Made by a program: the position numbers and the translations under genes. Positions 1 through 8,635 of a stretch of DNA of 64,000 bases are shown here, piece by piece (within the stretch, counting starts at the first letter, position 1; each line of letters begins with the position of its first letter). The notes beneath the pieces are model-generated. The model was not told the origin of the DNA, made no database searches, and worked only from the letters and a program-made list of their open reading frames with translations. The stretch covers positions 1 to 64,000 of the forward strand of contig CABJAW010000014.1 in NCBI GenBank assembly GCA_902363665.1, written 5' to 3'. Source of the DNA: Lachnospiraceae bacterium. GTDB lineage: Bacteria > Bacillota > Clostridia > Lachnospirales > Lachnospiraceae.

Positions 1-132
1 AATACAATAGAAAACTGCTCCGCACTTTTCTATTGTCATGAATAAAACTTTTTAAGAATTTTCAAGGTTGTTTCACTGTTCAGTTATCAAGGTTCTTAAG
101 TTGTTTCTCTGTTGTCTCTCTACCGGAGCAAC
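1..132 (-). other. 5' leader of an rRNA operon (gene body off the left edge)
   Basis: Read on the minus strand, this follows a consensus promoter and carries the CCTTGATAACTGAACAG-type sequence with A-rich repeats typical of clostridial 16S leaders and spacers. No mature rRNA lies in the window. The 16S gene would begin beyond base 1, so the identity is inferred from leader character and promoter strength. Confidence 0.6.
5..35. repeat. 10-bp perfect stem-loop in the rRNA leader
   Basis: Bases 5-14 (CAATAGAAAA) pair perfectly with 26-35 around an 11-nt loop. There is no T-run on the minus side, so it is more likely a leader or processing stem (for example the base of an RNase III structure) than a terminator. 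Confidence 0.55.
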
Positions 133-138
133 TTTGAT

Positions 139-167
139 ATCATATCACAGCTTTTTCAGTTTGTCAA
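139..167 (-). promoter_or_regulatory. sigma-A promoter of the rRNA operon
   Basis: On the minus strand, -35 TTGACA (162-167) and -10 TATGAT (139-144) are separated by exactly 17 bp. The upstream side is A/T-rich, like an UP element. Transcription would start near 132 and run leftward out of the window. Confidence 0.85.
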
Positions 168-218
168 CAACTTTTTTCAACTTTTTTATTTTCTTTTTTC
201 ATATCAGATTATATGAAA

Positions 219-308
219 CGGAGAAAGAGGGATTTGAACCCTCGCGCCGCTTTAACACGACCTACACCCTTAGCAGGGGCGCCTCTTCAGCCTCTTGAGT
301 ATTTCTCC
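219..308 (-). tRNA. tRNA-Ser(GCU)
   Basis: The minus strand folds as a 90-nt class II tRNA. The acceptor stem GGAGAAA (302-308) pairs with TTTCTCC (220-226), with discriminator G at 219. The anticodon loop contains GCT, there is a long variable arm, and the T arm is GGGTTCAAATCCC. CCA is not encoded. It lies between its own promoter and the rRNA promoter, both leftward. Confidence 0.95.
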
Positions 309-354
309 CGGATTATTAATCTTTATGAAGTTGACGCCTCACAGCGCATGTCTT

Positions 355-383
355 ATTATACGCACAACGTCCTCTCTTGTCAA
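355..383 (-). promoter_or_regulatory. promoter of tRNA-Ser
   Basis: Perfect consensus on the minus strand: TTGACA (378-383), a 17-bp spacer, and TATAAT (355-360). It is about 45 bp upstream of the tRNA 5' end. Confidence 0.9.
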
Positions 384-445
384 CTACTTTTTTCATTTTT
401 TTGCATTTTCTTTTTTCTCCCACTTTTCCCGCCTTTACGTCAAAA

Positions 446-462
446 CGGATATTCAAAATCCG
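446..462. repeat. small palindrome, copy of a dispersed intergenic motif
   Basis: CGGAT-ATTCAAA-ATCCG forms a 5-bp stem. Almost the same motif (GCGGATATTCACAATCCGC) recurs near 14.58 kb, and a decayed form near 8.71 kb. The surrounding 309-572 stretch holds no gene beyond the tRNA promoter. Confidence 0.45.
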
Positions 463-572
463 CTCCCTATCTACTGCTTATTGCTCAGCACAACCACGCA
501 AGAGATTTACTTGACCCGGTTAAAGTAAATACCCTTAATTTACTGAGGCAGACAAGGTCTCTTTTACTTTGC

Positions 573-604
573 AAAAGGGAGAACTGTCTCCCGGCAGTTC
601 TCCC
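573..604 (-). terminator. rho-independent terminator of msmK
   Basis: The 10-bp stem GGGAGAACTG (577-586) pairs with CAGTTCTCCC (595-604). On the minus strand it is followed by TTTTGC, downstream of the ABC ATPase gene. Confidence 0.85.
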
Positions 605-675
605 TTCTCTTCCTATATTTTATTTATAATAGAAATCTTTTTTCGGACAAACTCCATTGCAAACAAACCCTGCAA

Positions 676-1791
676 TTAGTTAGTAATTGTAAGCTCTGTC
701 TCTTTGTCGAATACGTGGATCTTGGATACATCCAGTGCGAACTTAACGGTATCGCCAGTTCTTGCTGTTGTACGCGGATTTACTCTTGCTGTGAAGTTTG
801 CACCCTCTACATCAAAGTACAGGAATACTTCTGCACCAAGCAGCTCATATACTTCGATCTTTGCTTCCAAGATCGCTTCGTCAGCCATGTTAACCAGTAC
901 TTCTTCGTCCTTCAGATCTTCCGGACGGATACCCATAACAACGGTCTTTCCTACATAGCCGCCGGAAACAAGCTTCTCAGCCTTTACCTTCGGAAGCTTG
1001 ATGGATGCAGTCTTACCGATAGTAAGGTATACATCATTACCCTTCTTCTCAACAACAGCGTCTACCATGTTCATCTGCGGGGATCCGATGAATCCTGCTA
1101 CGAACAGGTTGCCCGGTGCGTTGTAAAGGTTCTGCGGAGTATCTACCTGCTGAACAACACCGTCTTTCATAACAACGATTCTGGTACCAAGGGTCATAGC
1201 CTCTGTCTGGTCATGTGTTACGTAGATGATCGTAGCGCCCAGTCTCTGATGCAGCTTGGAGATCTCAGTTCTCATCTGTACACGAAGCTTTGCATCCAGG
1301 TTGGAGAGCGGCTCGTCCATCAGGAATACCTTCGGGGAACGAACGATTGCACGTCCCATAGCAACTCGCTGTCTCTGTCCACCGGAAAGAGCCTTCGGCT
1401 TACGGTCAAGCAGTTTCTCCAGGTCAAGGATCTTAGCTGCCTCTCTTACCATCTTGTCAATTTCAGCCTTCGGAACTTTTCTAAGCTTAAGGCTGAATGC
1501 CATATTATCGTATACGGTCATATGTGGATACAGAGCGTAGCTCTGGAATACCATTGCGATATCTCTATCCTTCGGCTCAACGTCGTTTACGACTCTGTCA
1601 CCAATCTTCAGTGTACCGGAAGAAATCTCCTCCAGACCTGCGATCATACGAAGTGTAGTAGATTTTCCGCATCCTGACGGTCCTACGAAAATGATAAATT
1701 CCTTATCTGCGATCTCAAGGTTGAAATCTTTAACAGCTTCAAAGCCGTTCGGATAGATTTTGTTAATATGCTGTAATGATAAACTTGCCAT
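676..1791 (-). CDS. msmK: sugar ABC transporter ATP-binding protein (MsmK/UgpC family)
   Basis: This 371-aa protein powers uptake of oligosaccharides or glycerol-phosphate by carbohydrate (CUT1) ABC transporters on the inner face of the membrane. Visible motifs are Walker A GPSGCGKST (about 37-45), Q-loop (about 83), signature LSGGQ (about 135-139), Walker B VFLMDEP (about 156-161), the H-loop in YVTHDQTEAM, and a C-terminal TOBE/OB region of about 130 residues, as in MalK-type ATPases. An in-frame extension reaches 1860, but the ATG at 1791 is preceded 8 nt upstream by a perfect AGGAGG (1800-1805), so that start is chosen. No permease or binding-protein gene is adjacent. This fits MsmK-type shared ATPases that serve several unlinked transporters, so the substrate cannot be inferred. 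Confidence 0.93.
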   Translation of the reverse strand: MASLSLQHINKIYPNGFEAVKDFNLEIADKEFIIFVGPSGCGKSTTLRMIAGLEEISSGTLKIGDRVVNDVEPKDRDIAMVFQSYALYPHMTVYDNMAFSLKLRKVPKAEIDKMVREAAKILDLEKLLDRKPKALSGGQRQRVAMGRAIVRSPKVFLMDEPLSNLDAKLRVQMRTEISKLHQRLGATIIYVTHDQTEAMTLGTRIVVMKDGVVQQVDTPQNLYNAPGNLFVAGFIGSPQMNMVDAVVEKKGNDVYLTIGKTASIKLPKVKAEKLVSGGYVGKTVVMGIRPEDLKDEEVLVNMADEAILEAKIEVYELLGAEVFLYFDVEGANFTARVNPRTTARTGDTVKFALDVSKIHVFDKETELTITN

Positions 1792-2017
1792 TTCTGAATC
1801 CTCCTGATTTTGTTCATTCATCTCCGGATGTAAAGGCACTTCCACCCGGACATCCTGCATGTTCTTAGTATACTAGACTCCCACTTTTTCTTCCATACCA
1901 GAACTGTACAAAGATTTTTTATTTCCTTGGTGGTTCTGCTTACGACCCCCTTTTTCCTGTTCTTTCTGTGGCAATATGACGATTTTTTTACCTTTTACTG
2001 GGCATTTTGACGAAGTC

Positions 2018-2046
2018 TTGTATTTTTCGTTCAGATTGTGTATACT
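2018..2046 (+). promoter_or_regulatory. promoter of the exonuclease gene
   Basis: -35 TTGTAT (2018-2023), 17-bp spacer, -10 TATACT (2041-2046). Transcription would start about 70 bp before the 2123 start codon. The rest of the 1792-2122 divergent gap shows no gene. Confidence 0.7.
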
Positions 2047-2122
2047 GTTACAGTGACTGCCTATCAGACGGCAGCCACTTTCCATTATTCGCCCTGTCCG
2101 GCAGAAAGGAGAGATCCGCAGC

Positions 2123-3058
2123 ATGAATTTCATTGTTCTCGATCTGGAATGGAACCAGTGTCCCACCGGAAAATCTGATACCATTGGGCAGCTTCCCTTT
2201 GAGATCATCGAGATCGGTGCCATCAAGCTTGACGAAGCACTGGCGATTCAGGACAGCTTCCGTGAAGTGATCCGTCCGCAGGTCTACCGCACGCTCCACT
2301 TCAAGACGCGTGAGATCGTCTCCCTGCGCTCCATTGATCTTGAAAACGGGCGTGTATTTCCCGAAGTCATTCTGGAATTTTTTGACTGGTGCGGTCCTGA
2401 CCCGTATTTCTGTACCTGGGGACCGTCTGACCTGATGGAACTGCAGCGCAACATGGCGTTTCACCAGATTCCAAACAGCTTCCCGTTCCCCTTTCTGTAT
2501 TACGATATCCAGAAAATTTTCAGCATCCGCTATGAGGACCGGCGGACAAGACGGTCACTTGAATCTGCCGTAGACTATCTCTCAATTCCAAAAGAGGTCG
2601 CGTTTCACAGTGCGCTTTCTGACGCACACTACACCTCTTTGATCATGCAGCACATGACCCGCCGCGAGATCCTTGAGAATTCCTCGGTAGACTATTTCCA
2701 CACGCCGCAGCAGCGAAAAGAGGAGATCTATCTTCAGTATCCGACCTACGCCAAATACGTGTCGCGTCCCTTTCCGTCAAAGATCCAGGCGATGAAGGAT
2801 CGCGTCGTCACCTCCACGCCATGCTTTCTGTGCAGAAAAAACGTGCCGAAAAAGATCCGCTGGTTCTCTTCCGGCAGCCGCAATTATCTCTGCCTGTGCC
2901 AGTGTGAAGAGCACGGATATCTCAAAGGCAAGATCCGTCTGCGCCAGCGCAGCGATGGAAAATATTACGCAGTAAAGACCATCCGATTCGTTACGCCGGA
3001 AGAGGCAGAAGCAGTCGCACAGCGAAAAGATTCCCAACACAACAAAAGCAGGGTATAA
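2123..3058 (+). CDS. DEDDh 3'-5' exonuclease-domain protein with C-terminal zinc ribbon
   Basis: 311 aa. The N-terminus has Exo I (VLDLEWNQ, with the D and E that bind metal) followed by FEIIEIGAIKL. Exo III is visible as FHSALSDAHYTSLI, giving the His and Asp of the DEDDh class (DnaQ/RNase T/KapD-like). Residues about 232-262 hold a CxxC and a CxC pair (PCFLC, CLCQC), suggesting a zinc ribbon for nucleic acid binding. The ATG is preceded by AAAGGAGAG. The gene stands alone between its promoter and a strong terminator. Whether the substrate is RNA or DNA cannot be decided from sequence. Confidence 0.85.
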   Translation: MNFIVLDLEWNQCPTGKSDTIGQLPFEIIEIGAIKLDEALAIQDSFREVIRPQVYRTLHFKTREIVSLRSIDLENGRVFPEVILEFFDWCGPDPYFCTWGPSDLMELQRNMAFHQIPNSFPFPFLYYDIQKIFSIRYEDRRTRRSLESAVDYLSIPKEVAFHSALSDAHYTSLIMQHMTRREILENSSVDYFHTPQQRKEEIYLQYPTYAKYVSRPFPSKIQAMKDRVVTSTPCFLCRKNVPKKIRWFSSGSRNYLCLCQCEEHGYLKGKIRLRQRSDGKYYAVKTIRFVTPEEAEAVAQRKDSQHNKSRV

Positions 3059-3088
3059 AAAAGCACCTCAGTGATGAAGTGCTTTTTT
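3057..3088. terminator. bidirectional terminator between convergent genes
   Basis: AAAAAAGCAC (3057-3066) pairs with GTGCTTTTTT (3079-3088) around a 12-nt loop. It serves the exonuclease gene (+) and the recombinase gene (-). Confidence 0.9.
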
Positions 3089-3093
3089 GTATT

Positions 3094-3831
3094 TCATTTT
3101 GTTTTGTTGAAGTTTGTCACCAGCTCTTCCATCTCGGTCAGCAGACAGTCTACTTTTCCGTAGTAGGAATCGTTGTTCAGCGGGTTGTCCATTTCCTGAT
3201 TAATGTCGTCGAGCAGCTTGCGCAGCGCCTCGATCCTTTTCTTTCCGTTTCCGTTTTTGTAAAGCAGATAACGGCTGCGCTCATTTTCCTCCGGTGTCAT
3301 CTTCTTGAGATAAACCTCTACGTTTGGTTTCTCTCCGATGTAGCGGTAGGTGATCGACGGTGATGCATGGTTCAGCAGGTTCTGCAGATAGTAAATATCT
3401 CCTGTTGATTTGTAGTATCTCCATGCGAAAGTCTTCCGCATCGTCTGCGCACCGATCGAAGTCAACCCCATACTCTTTCCCGCATTTTTGAATGCACGGT
3501 ACGCCTGCTCTCTGGAAAGCGGTGCCGGTGAGCTGGCATGTCCAAGGATCAGATAGGCCTCCGGATCCTTTCCTTCCGTGTAATCATTGATGATCTGTTT
3601 GAGTTCCGGCGGGATCTGGAACGTCCTGCGGATATTTTTTGTGCCGATGTTCGCCTCGATACTGTCTTTTCCGCGGATGTCCTTGTTGCGGAACTTCAGA
3701 ATCTCCTGAAGCTGAAGACCGGTCCCTACTCCGATCTCAAACATAATATAATATTTATCATCCATCTCCCGCAGCTTTGCTTTAAATTTTTCCAGTGTTT
3801 CTTCGTCTTTGATTGGCGCAACCCAGTTCAT
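3094..3831 (-). CDS. tyrosine recombinase/integrase catalytic-domain protein with altered active site
   Basis: 245 aa, essentially only the catalytic domain of a phage-type integrase; the N-terminal SAM-like core-binding domain is missing. Box I reads GTGLQLQEIL, so the invariant Arg (usually GLRxxE) is Gln. The beta-hairpin Lys (GTKNIRR) is present. Box II reads QTMRKTFAW, keeping the second Arg but with Gln for His. LLNHASPSITYRYI keeps the late His and the nucleophile Tyr. A charged tail of about 45 residues follows. The family resolves or integrates DNA, but with Arg I and His lost, this protein may bind DNA without normal strand exchange. A GGAAGGA ribosome site precedes the ATG, and there is no mobile DNA around it, so it looks like a fixed host gene. 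Confidence 0.75.
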   Translation of the reverse strand: MNWVAPIKDEETLEKFKAKLREMDDKYYIMFEIGVGTGLQLQEILKFRNKDIRGKDSIEANIGTKNIRRTFQIPPELKQIINDYTEGKDPEAYLILGHASSPAPLSREQAYRAFKNAGKSMGLTSIGAQTMRKTFAWRYYKSTGDIYYLQNLLNHASPSITYRYIGEKPNVEVYLKKMTPEENERSRYLLYKNGNGKKRIEALRKLLDDINQEMDNPLNNDSYYGKVDCLLTEMEELVTNFNKTK

Positions 3832-3869
3832 ACTATTCCTTCCCTTCTTCAGTCAGTTCTTTCGCAATC

Positions 3870-5567
3870 CTAATTATTTATACCCTTGTGAGCCTTCTCC
3901 GGCTCCCCAGCCTGTCCGGCAGCCCTTTCTGCCTCAGCCTGTGCAAGCTTTTCCTGCTCCTTGCGGATTCGCTCCTCTTCCATATGGGCGCGAAGCTCCG
4001 CTTCGATCTCCGCAGTTGTCATCCGCTCGATCTCCTCTTCCCGTCGTCTGCGTTCTTTTTCTTCCTGCTTCCGGCGTCTGCGAAGCCGGCAATCCGACGT
4101 GCATCGGAAAATCAGTATGACAATAAATACCAGAATCAGTACCAGGAGCACCGCGCATCCGGCGATCACCAGCATCATGTGGGACTGTGCATAAGCCCTT
4201 ACCTTCGCATATCCCACACGAAACATCGCCGAGGTCTGCGCAAACACATCATCCAGACCCTCGATCTGGATACTCTGTGTCTGATTGCCCTCCTGCGTTT
4301 CTGTATCTTCTCCGACTGCCGCTGTACGCGAAAACATCGAACGCGCCGGTGCATTAATCGGATAAAAACTTCCTCTGGAACTTCCTACTTCTATCCCCTC
4401 ATATTGGTAGGAAACGCTTCTGGCAGCCCCGTTTTCCTGCGTGACCTTATATTTGAGGTCTGACGAAGAAACGGTATCCGGCAGTGTCAGTGCGACATAA
4501 CAGTCTGAGTAAGGATGCCGCTTCCATGCGTTTAACTGAAACGCTGCAGCGTCTCCCAGACAGCTCAGACCCATTATATCATAAAACGTCTTTTTCGTGC
4601 TGTTTCTTTTGTAAATTACAGAAGAAAAATTGTCGAATCCATACTCCAGAATCTGGCGTGATTCATCGTAAGCTTTTCCGGCTCCGTTTACTCTGAGGAT
4701 GACCGACACAAGGTGTCTTCCATCCTTCTCTGCATACGTCACCAGCGTGTTGAGACACTGCGATGTAAAGCCCGTCTTGCCTCCGGTACAGTACTCCCAG
4801 TAATATTCCTCGTCGGACTGCATCATTTTGTGATGGTTGACCAGGTACCGTTCCTCATCCGTCAGATTCGTTTTCGGGATTGTATAGGACCGTGCTGTGA
4901 CAATTTTTCGGAACGTTTCATTTCCATAGGCCGTCTTCGCAATCAGCGCCATATCATATGCACACGTATAATGATCATCGCTGTACAAGCCGTGCGGATT
5001 GGAAAAATGCGTGTTCACGCATCCGATTTCCTTCGCCCGCTCGTTCATCAGATCGGCAAATCCGCTGATGCTTCCGCCGATATACTCGGCCACTCCGTTG
5101 GAAATATCGTTGGCAGAAGCCAGCATAATCCCGTAGGCAGCGTCCCTGAGCTTCATCTTCTCACCCGGCTGTATGCCCAGATGCGAGCTTCCCTCTTCCA
5201 GGTCATAGACGATATCCGAAAATGTAATCTCATCATCAAGATCACAGTTTTCCACAAGAAGCAGTGTGGTCATGATCTTCGTAATACTAGCCGGATACTG
5301 CTTTTCTTCTGCATTTTTGCTGTAAAGAAATGTGTCGCTGTCCATGTCGAGCACGGTCGCTGATGCGGCCTCGATCGCAGGTCCCTGCGGCCAGTTTTTG
5401 ATCTCGTTTGACTCGATCGGATAATAGTAGGACTCTGGAATCGCTTCTTCTGTTTCTTCCTCCTGCGCCTCCGTCGAATTTTCCTCCGCAAAAAGATACG
5501 GACACGGAGCAAACATGCACAGACAGACGATCAAAAAGCCTGCAATTAAAGACTTCCAGCTCTTCAT
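3870..5567 (-). CDS. dacF: D-alanyl-D-alanine carboxypeptidase (PBP5/DacF type) with long charged tail
   Basis: 565 aa from the ATG at 5567, preceded by AGAGGAGA; an upstream in-frame extension to 5633 lacks a ribosome site. A signal peptide covers about 1-28. The serine peptidase S11 motifs are SITK (94-97, catalytic Ser and Lys), SAN (151-153) and KTG (264-266). The enzyme removes the terminal D-Ala from peptidoglycan pentapeptides outside the membrane. After a PBP5-like C-terminal beta domain comes a hydrophobic membrane segment (about 475-500). A roughly 60-residue Glu/Arg-rich coiled segment follows, which would lie on the cytoplasmic side. That tail is longer than usual for the family and could dock onto a cytoplasmic partner. 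Confidence 0.9.
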   Translation of the reverse strand: MKSWKSLIAGFLIVCLCMFAPCPYLFAEENSTEAQEEETEEAIPESYYYPIESNEIKNWPQGPAIEAASATVLDMDSDTFLYSKNAEEKQYPASITKIMTTLLLVENCDLDDEITFSDIVYDLEEGSSHLGIQPGEKMKLRDAAYGIMLASANDISNGVAEYIGGSISGFADLMNERAKEIGCVNTHFSNPHGLYSDDHYTCAYDMALIAKTAYGNETFRKIVTARSYTIPKTNLTDEERYLVNHHKMMQSDEEYYWEYCTGGKTGFTSQCLNTLVTYAEKDGRHLVSVILRVNGAGKAYDESRQILEYGFDNFSSVIYKRNSTKKTFYDIMGLSCLGDAAAFQLNAWKRHPYSDCYVALTLPDTVSSSDLKYKVTQENGAARSVSYQYEGIEVGSSRGSFYPINAPARSMFSRTAAVGEDTETQEGNQTQSIQIEGLDDVFAQTSAMFRVGYAKVRAYAQSHMMLVIAGCAVLLVLILVFIVILIFRCTSDCRLRRRRKQEEKERRRREEEIERMTTAEIEAELRAHMEEERIRKEQEKLAQAEAERAAGQAGEPEKAHKGINN

Positions 5568-5740
5568 TTTAATCTCCTCTATATTCAGTTTTCGTTTGAG
5601 TTTCAGTATAGGAGATCGGCTCTGAAAATGCAAGCCCCCTCCTGTACATACAGTAGTATTCTATAATATCCATACACAATATGTCAATCTGCAAAAAGAA
5701 AGAGCGAAAAGGGCTCTGCAGATCTCTGCCTGATCACACC

Positions 5741-5785
5741 AAAAACGGACAGAACCGGGAAATACACACCAGTTCTGCCCGTTTT
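5741..5785 (-). terminator. terminator of the beta-propeller gene
   Basis: A 14-bp stem with one mismatch (5742-5755 with 5772-5785) encloses 16 nt. On the minus strand it ends in TTTTT. Confidence 0.8.
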
Positions 5786-5807
5786 CTATATTTTTGCCCC
5801 TTCTTCT

Positions 5808-7901
5808 CTATCTGCCAAGAACCGCAGACACTGTGATCTCCCGTTCTTTTTCGTCAAGGTCGAAGTTTCCCCCGTCCTCTACCGTCACATACACTTCATA
5901 CAGCGTATCCGCTAAGAGCGTTTCCGGTGTTGTTTCATCCTCCGTCCGAATCTGCCACAGCTCGCCCGGTACCTCCTGCAATGTGCCATCCGTACCGTAT
6001 GCGTACAGTTTCAACGATCCTGCGTCGCCGGAGATTCCATTCATGCGGAAAGCCATTGTCGTGTTTGGATGCACATTTTCCACCGTCACGGTATTCAGCC
6101 AGCCAAGCACGCCGCCTGTTCCGCCATCCGCCTCAAATGTCTCCTGCTCCAGCACCGTCCGCGTCGCCTGATCCAGATCCACCTCGCGGTACGGCATCTC
6201 CGGCAGATAGACGAAGCGGTCCTGCAGGCGCAGCAGCTCCAGATATCCGGTCGGGCAATAAAGCGCATTCCCACTGTTCCCCGCATACATGCCGATCGCC
6301 ATGTTGTTGTAGCCATATTTCTTTGCCACATCCATCGTAAAGACTGTCTCACCTGTTTCAAAGTCCAGGATTATATACTGCCACATACCGGCCGTAAGAT
6401 CCTGCACATAGCCATATACATAGCCGGTCGCAGTAGAAAGCTTCAGGATCGAGGTATCCCGCAGATCATTTCTGCACCAGATACTCTTCATCTCATAACC
6501 ATTCTCCGTTTTTACTGTATCGACGCGTTCCACGCCCGGCATGATCTTCTGATTTCCTTCTCTCAACCAGTTGATATCATAAATATTGGCATAGCTCTGG
6601 ATTGAGGAATCGCTGTCCGCATTTGCCAGATCTGCGCTTCCCGCCCCGAACCAGTTGCAGACGATCGTACTGACCGTTCCTGCTCCGTCGTCATACACAA
6701 TCGCAGAATTTTCAACAGATACCTGCGTTCCCTCCGGAAGTTCATCAAGCACCGGCAGACTGGCCACCTTTTCCCCTGTTTTCATATCAAGCGCGATCAG
6801 ATTGACGATTTCCTGATTGTCGGTAAACATCACAAGATCTTTTGTCAGCGACGGTGAGCATCCGCTGCCCCAGGCAAGGCCGCCTCCCGTCGTCTCATCT
6901 CCTTCTTTGCTGTCTTTCGCACCTGCACTCTCATATGGCGTCTCCCATACCTTCTTTACACCGCTGTCTGCCTGAAGCAGATAACAATTCTGATTCGTTA
7001 AAATAACCGCACCTTCCTTTGACGCTGCGATTCCGTTTTCCGCACCCTCGCCCGGTTCCAGTTCATACACAAATACCACATCTGACAGATCTGCTTCTTC
7101 TCCATTTAAGACCGCATCAATCGCCTCACGGGAAATATAGCCAAACGCTCCCTGCTGTTTCCGCTCCGGATAAATTCGAAATCCTCCGGTCGCAAACCAC
7201 AGATTCCCATCGTAATCAAACACTACGGACAGCAGGTTCTGATCCAGTGTTTTCCCAAGCTTTTCCTCTGCTGCCGCCTTAATATCAATATCCAGCACCT
7301 TTTCAAATTCCGAAAGTACATTTCCATCCTCATCCATCGTCCGCAGCATCAGAACATGATTATTGCTCGTCGGGCACACCAGGCGGTCACTCTCATCCAC
7401 AAAAGAATACGAACTCTGGATCATATAGCCCCCGCCGTCATGCTGTGCCGGTGAGAAATATCCAAGCGTCTGCGTCTCATCAGCGTTAATGTCACGAATC
7501 GCAAGTCCGCCCTGCAGCGGCACCACCGCATGTCCGCGTGAGTCAAAAAAGATTGCAGGAGACGCATTGGCATTTACTTTTTCATATGAAACATTGATTT
7601 CCGGATAAATACCGAGCGGCAGTACCGCATCCGTCGTATCCGTATTGTAGCAGTCATGGTGAATATTCGTATCTCCTTTTGCCATATATGGATTTTCGTC
7701 AACTGACTTTTTTGTGAGTTCCTTTACAGGAAGCACATATGTTCCCGCTTTCTCTGCTTCTCCTGAGCCGCTCTGCATTTCCTGCGCAGCCCTGGTTTCC
7801 TCTGTACCGGCCTGTATTTCCTGAGCGCCTGCAGTCAGTGCAGTTGCTGTTGTAAATACAGAAAACATCATTGCAATCATCATTACATTCTTTTTCTTCA
7901 T
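5808..7901 (-). CDS. secreted beta-propeller (quinoprotein-like) protein, function unknown
   Basis: 697 aa from the ATG at 7901, with AGGAGG (7909-7914) 7 nt upstream. A signal peptide (MKKKNVMM, then an Ala/Thr-rich hydrophobic stretch ending near AGAQ) implies export. The body contains repeated blade-like segments with motifs such as DYDGNLWFATGG, LDMKTGEKVASLP and LDFETGETVF. These resemble PQQ/WD-type beta-propellers and the aryl-sulfotransferase or bacteroidete-type propeller folds, but no catalytic site can be recognised. The last 120 residues look like an Ig-like or beta-sandwich domain. The gene is monocistronic with its own terminator. No function is assigned. Confidence 0.65.
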   Translation of the reverse strand: MKKKNVMMIAMMFSVFTTATALTAGAQEIQAGTEETRAAQEMQSGSGEAEKAGTYVLPVKELTKKSVDENPYMAKGDTNIHHDCYNTDTTDAVLPLGIYPEINVSYEKVNANASPAIFFDSRGHAVVPLQGGLAIRDINADETQTLGYFSPAQHDGGGYMIQSSYSFVDESDRLVCPTSNNHVLMLRTMDEDGNVLSEFEKVLDIDIKAAAEEKLGKTLDQNLLSVVFDYDGNLWFATGGFRIYPERKQQGAFGYISREAIDAVLNGEEADLSDVVFVYELEPGEGAENGIAASKEGAVILTNQNCYLLQADSGVKKVWETPYESAGAKDSKEGDETTGGGLAWGSGCSPSLTKDLVMFTDNQEIVNLIALDMKTGEKVASLPVLDELPEGTQVSVENSAIVYDDGAGTVSTIVCNWFGAGSADLANADSDSSIQSYANIYDINWLREGNQKIMPGVERVDTVKTENGYEMKSIWCRNDLRDTSILKLSTATGYVYGYVQDLTAGMWQYIILDFETGETVFTMDVAKKYGYNNMAIGMYAGNSGNALYCPTGYLELLRLQDRFVYLPEMPYREVDLDQATRTVLEQETFEADGGTGGVLGWLNTVTVENVHPNTTMAFRMNGISGDAGSLKLYAYGTDGTLQEVPGELWQIRTEDETTPETLLADTLYEVYVTVEDGGNFDLDEKEREITVSAVLGR

Positions 7902-8063
7902 TTTGAATCCTCCTGATATAAGCAGGCTCCACCTCATTACTCCTCACAGTTGAAGCAGGTTTCCTGACTATGTTTGATATCGCTTAGCCAAGCGTTTTTA
8001 TTTTATCGATTTATTTCGATTTTATCGCATTTTATCGATTTATTTTTTATTCTGTTGATTATT
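7902..8063. other. A/T-rich gap with a hairpin and direct repeats
   Basis: It holds a short hairpin CGCTT-AGCC-AAGCG (7981-7994) followed by TTTTTA. Two copies of TTTTATCGATTTATTT follow, starting near 8001 and 8030, with a third partial TTTTATCG between them. The tail of the dispersed motif AGTTGAAGCAGGT lies near 7950. No gene is seen. Confidence 0.5.
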
Positions 8064-8525
8064 CTATTGATCTTTCATAAAATGTGACCATCTGTTTTCA
8101 TTCGATCCCATTGTTTTTCTGTCCGCTCGATGCTGTAAAGCTCCCTGCTCCTGGAATGCCTTCCGTCTCTCAAGCCAGACATCCATCCCTTCCTCAAACA
8201 TTTTCTCATTAAGTGGCTCCCTGAAAAAATATTCCACCCGCAGCCAGAACGCATGAAGGGAAAAATCAAGATCACTGCACCAGATAATTCCACAGCGTGG
8301 GTACAGTGACCGGAGATGCTCTGCCGCATTCAGGCCTGCCACACCATGAAGCGCAAGGAACACGCTCGTCGGCTCTGATTTCTGGATCTGTTTGAAAAAT
8401 GTTTCCTGATCCCAATAGGTTTTCAGTTCCGGAAATATCCCATGCCCACTGCAAAACTCCCGGATCTTTTTTTCATACTCCCACCCTTCCATTTTTTCCT
8501 CTGCCAATACCCCAATCCGATACAC
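8064..8525 (-). CDS. stand-alone receiver-like protein (degenerate response regulator)
   Basis: 153 aa. The fold pattern resembles a CheY-like receiver domain: a beta1 RIGVLAEE, a central VFLALHGVAGLNAAEHLRSLYP segment where the phospho-acceptor Asp would normally sit, then GIIWCSDLDFSLHAFWLRVEYFFREPL in the Thr/Lys switch region. The acceptor position appears to be His or Ala rather than Asp, and no DNA-binding domain follows. It is transcribed divergently from a LytTR/GHKL pair and could modulate it, which is inferred from position only. The assignment is tentative. Confidence 0.45.
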   Translation of the reverse strand: MYRIGVLAEEKMEGWEYEKKIREFCSGHGIFPELKTYWDQETFFKQIQKSEPTSVFLALHGVAGLNAAEHLRSLYPRCGIIWCSDLDFSLHAFWLRVEYFFREPLNEKMFEEGMDVWLERRKAFQEQGALQHRADRKTMGSNENRWSHFMKDQ

Positions 8526-8606
8526 GGTCTCCCTCCTTCCGTTTGCTCTTTTCCTTATTCGGTGACCCCATTATAAAAAAATTTCCAGTCTTTTCAATAG
8601 AGTTGG

Positions 8607-8635
8607 CACGAAACGCCCAAAAATAACACGAATCG
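8607..8635. promoter_or_regulatory. candidate LytTR operator (paired direct repeats)
   Basis: CACGAAACG (8607-8615) and CACGAATCG (8627-8635) are direct repeats 20 bp apart, about two helical turns, in the divergent promoter gap of the LytTR regulator. LytTR proteins bind tandem 9-10 bp repeats with about this spacing. A TATACT -10-like box lies near 8672. Confidence 0.4.

Noticed and set aside
213..629. Open frames across the tRNA-Ser and its promoter
   Set aside because: They read straight through a well-formed tRNA and two consensus promoters and have no ribosome site.
715..1677. 320-codon frame on the + strand opposite msmK
   Set aside because: It is the antisense of a strongly conserved ABC ATPase and the product is low-quality sequence; a shadow.
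7981..8000. Terminator for the receiver-like gene at 8064
   Set aside because: The T-run lies on the + strand while the gene runs on the minus strand, so it cannot be its terminator.
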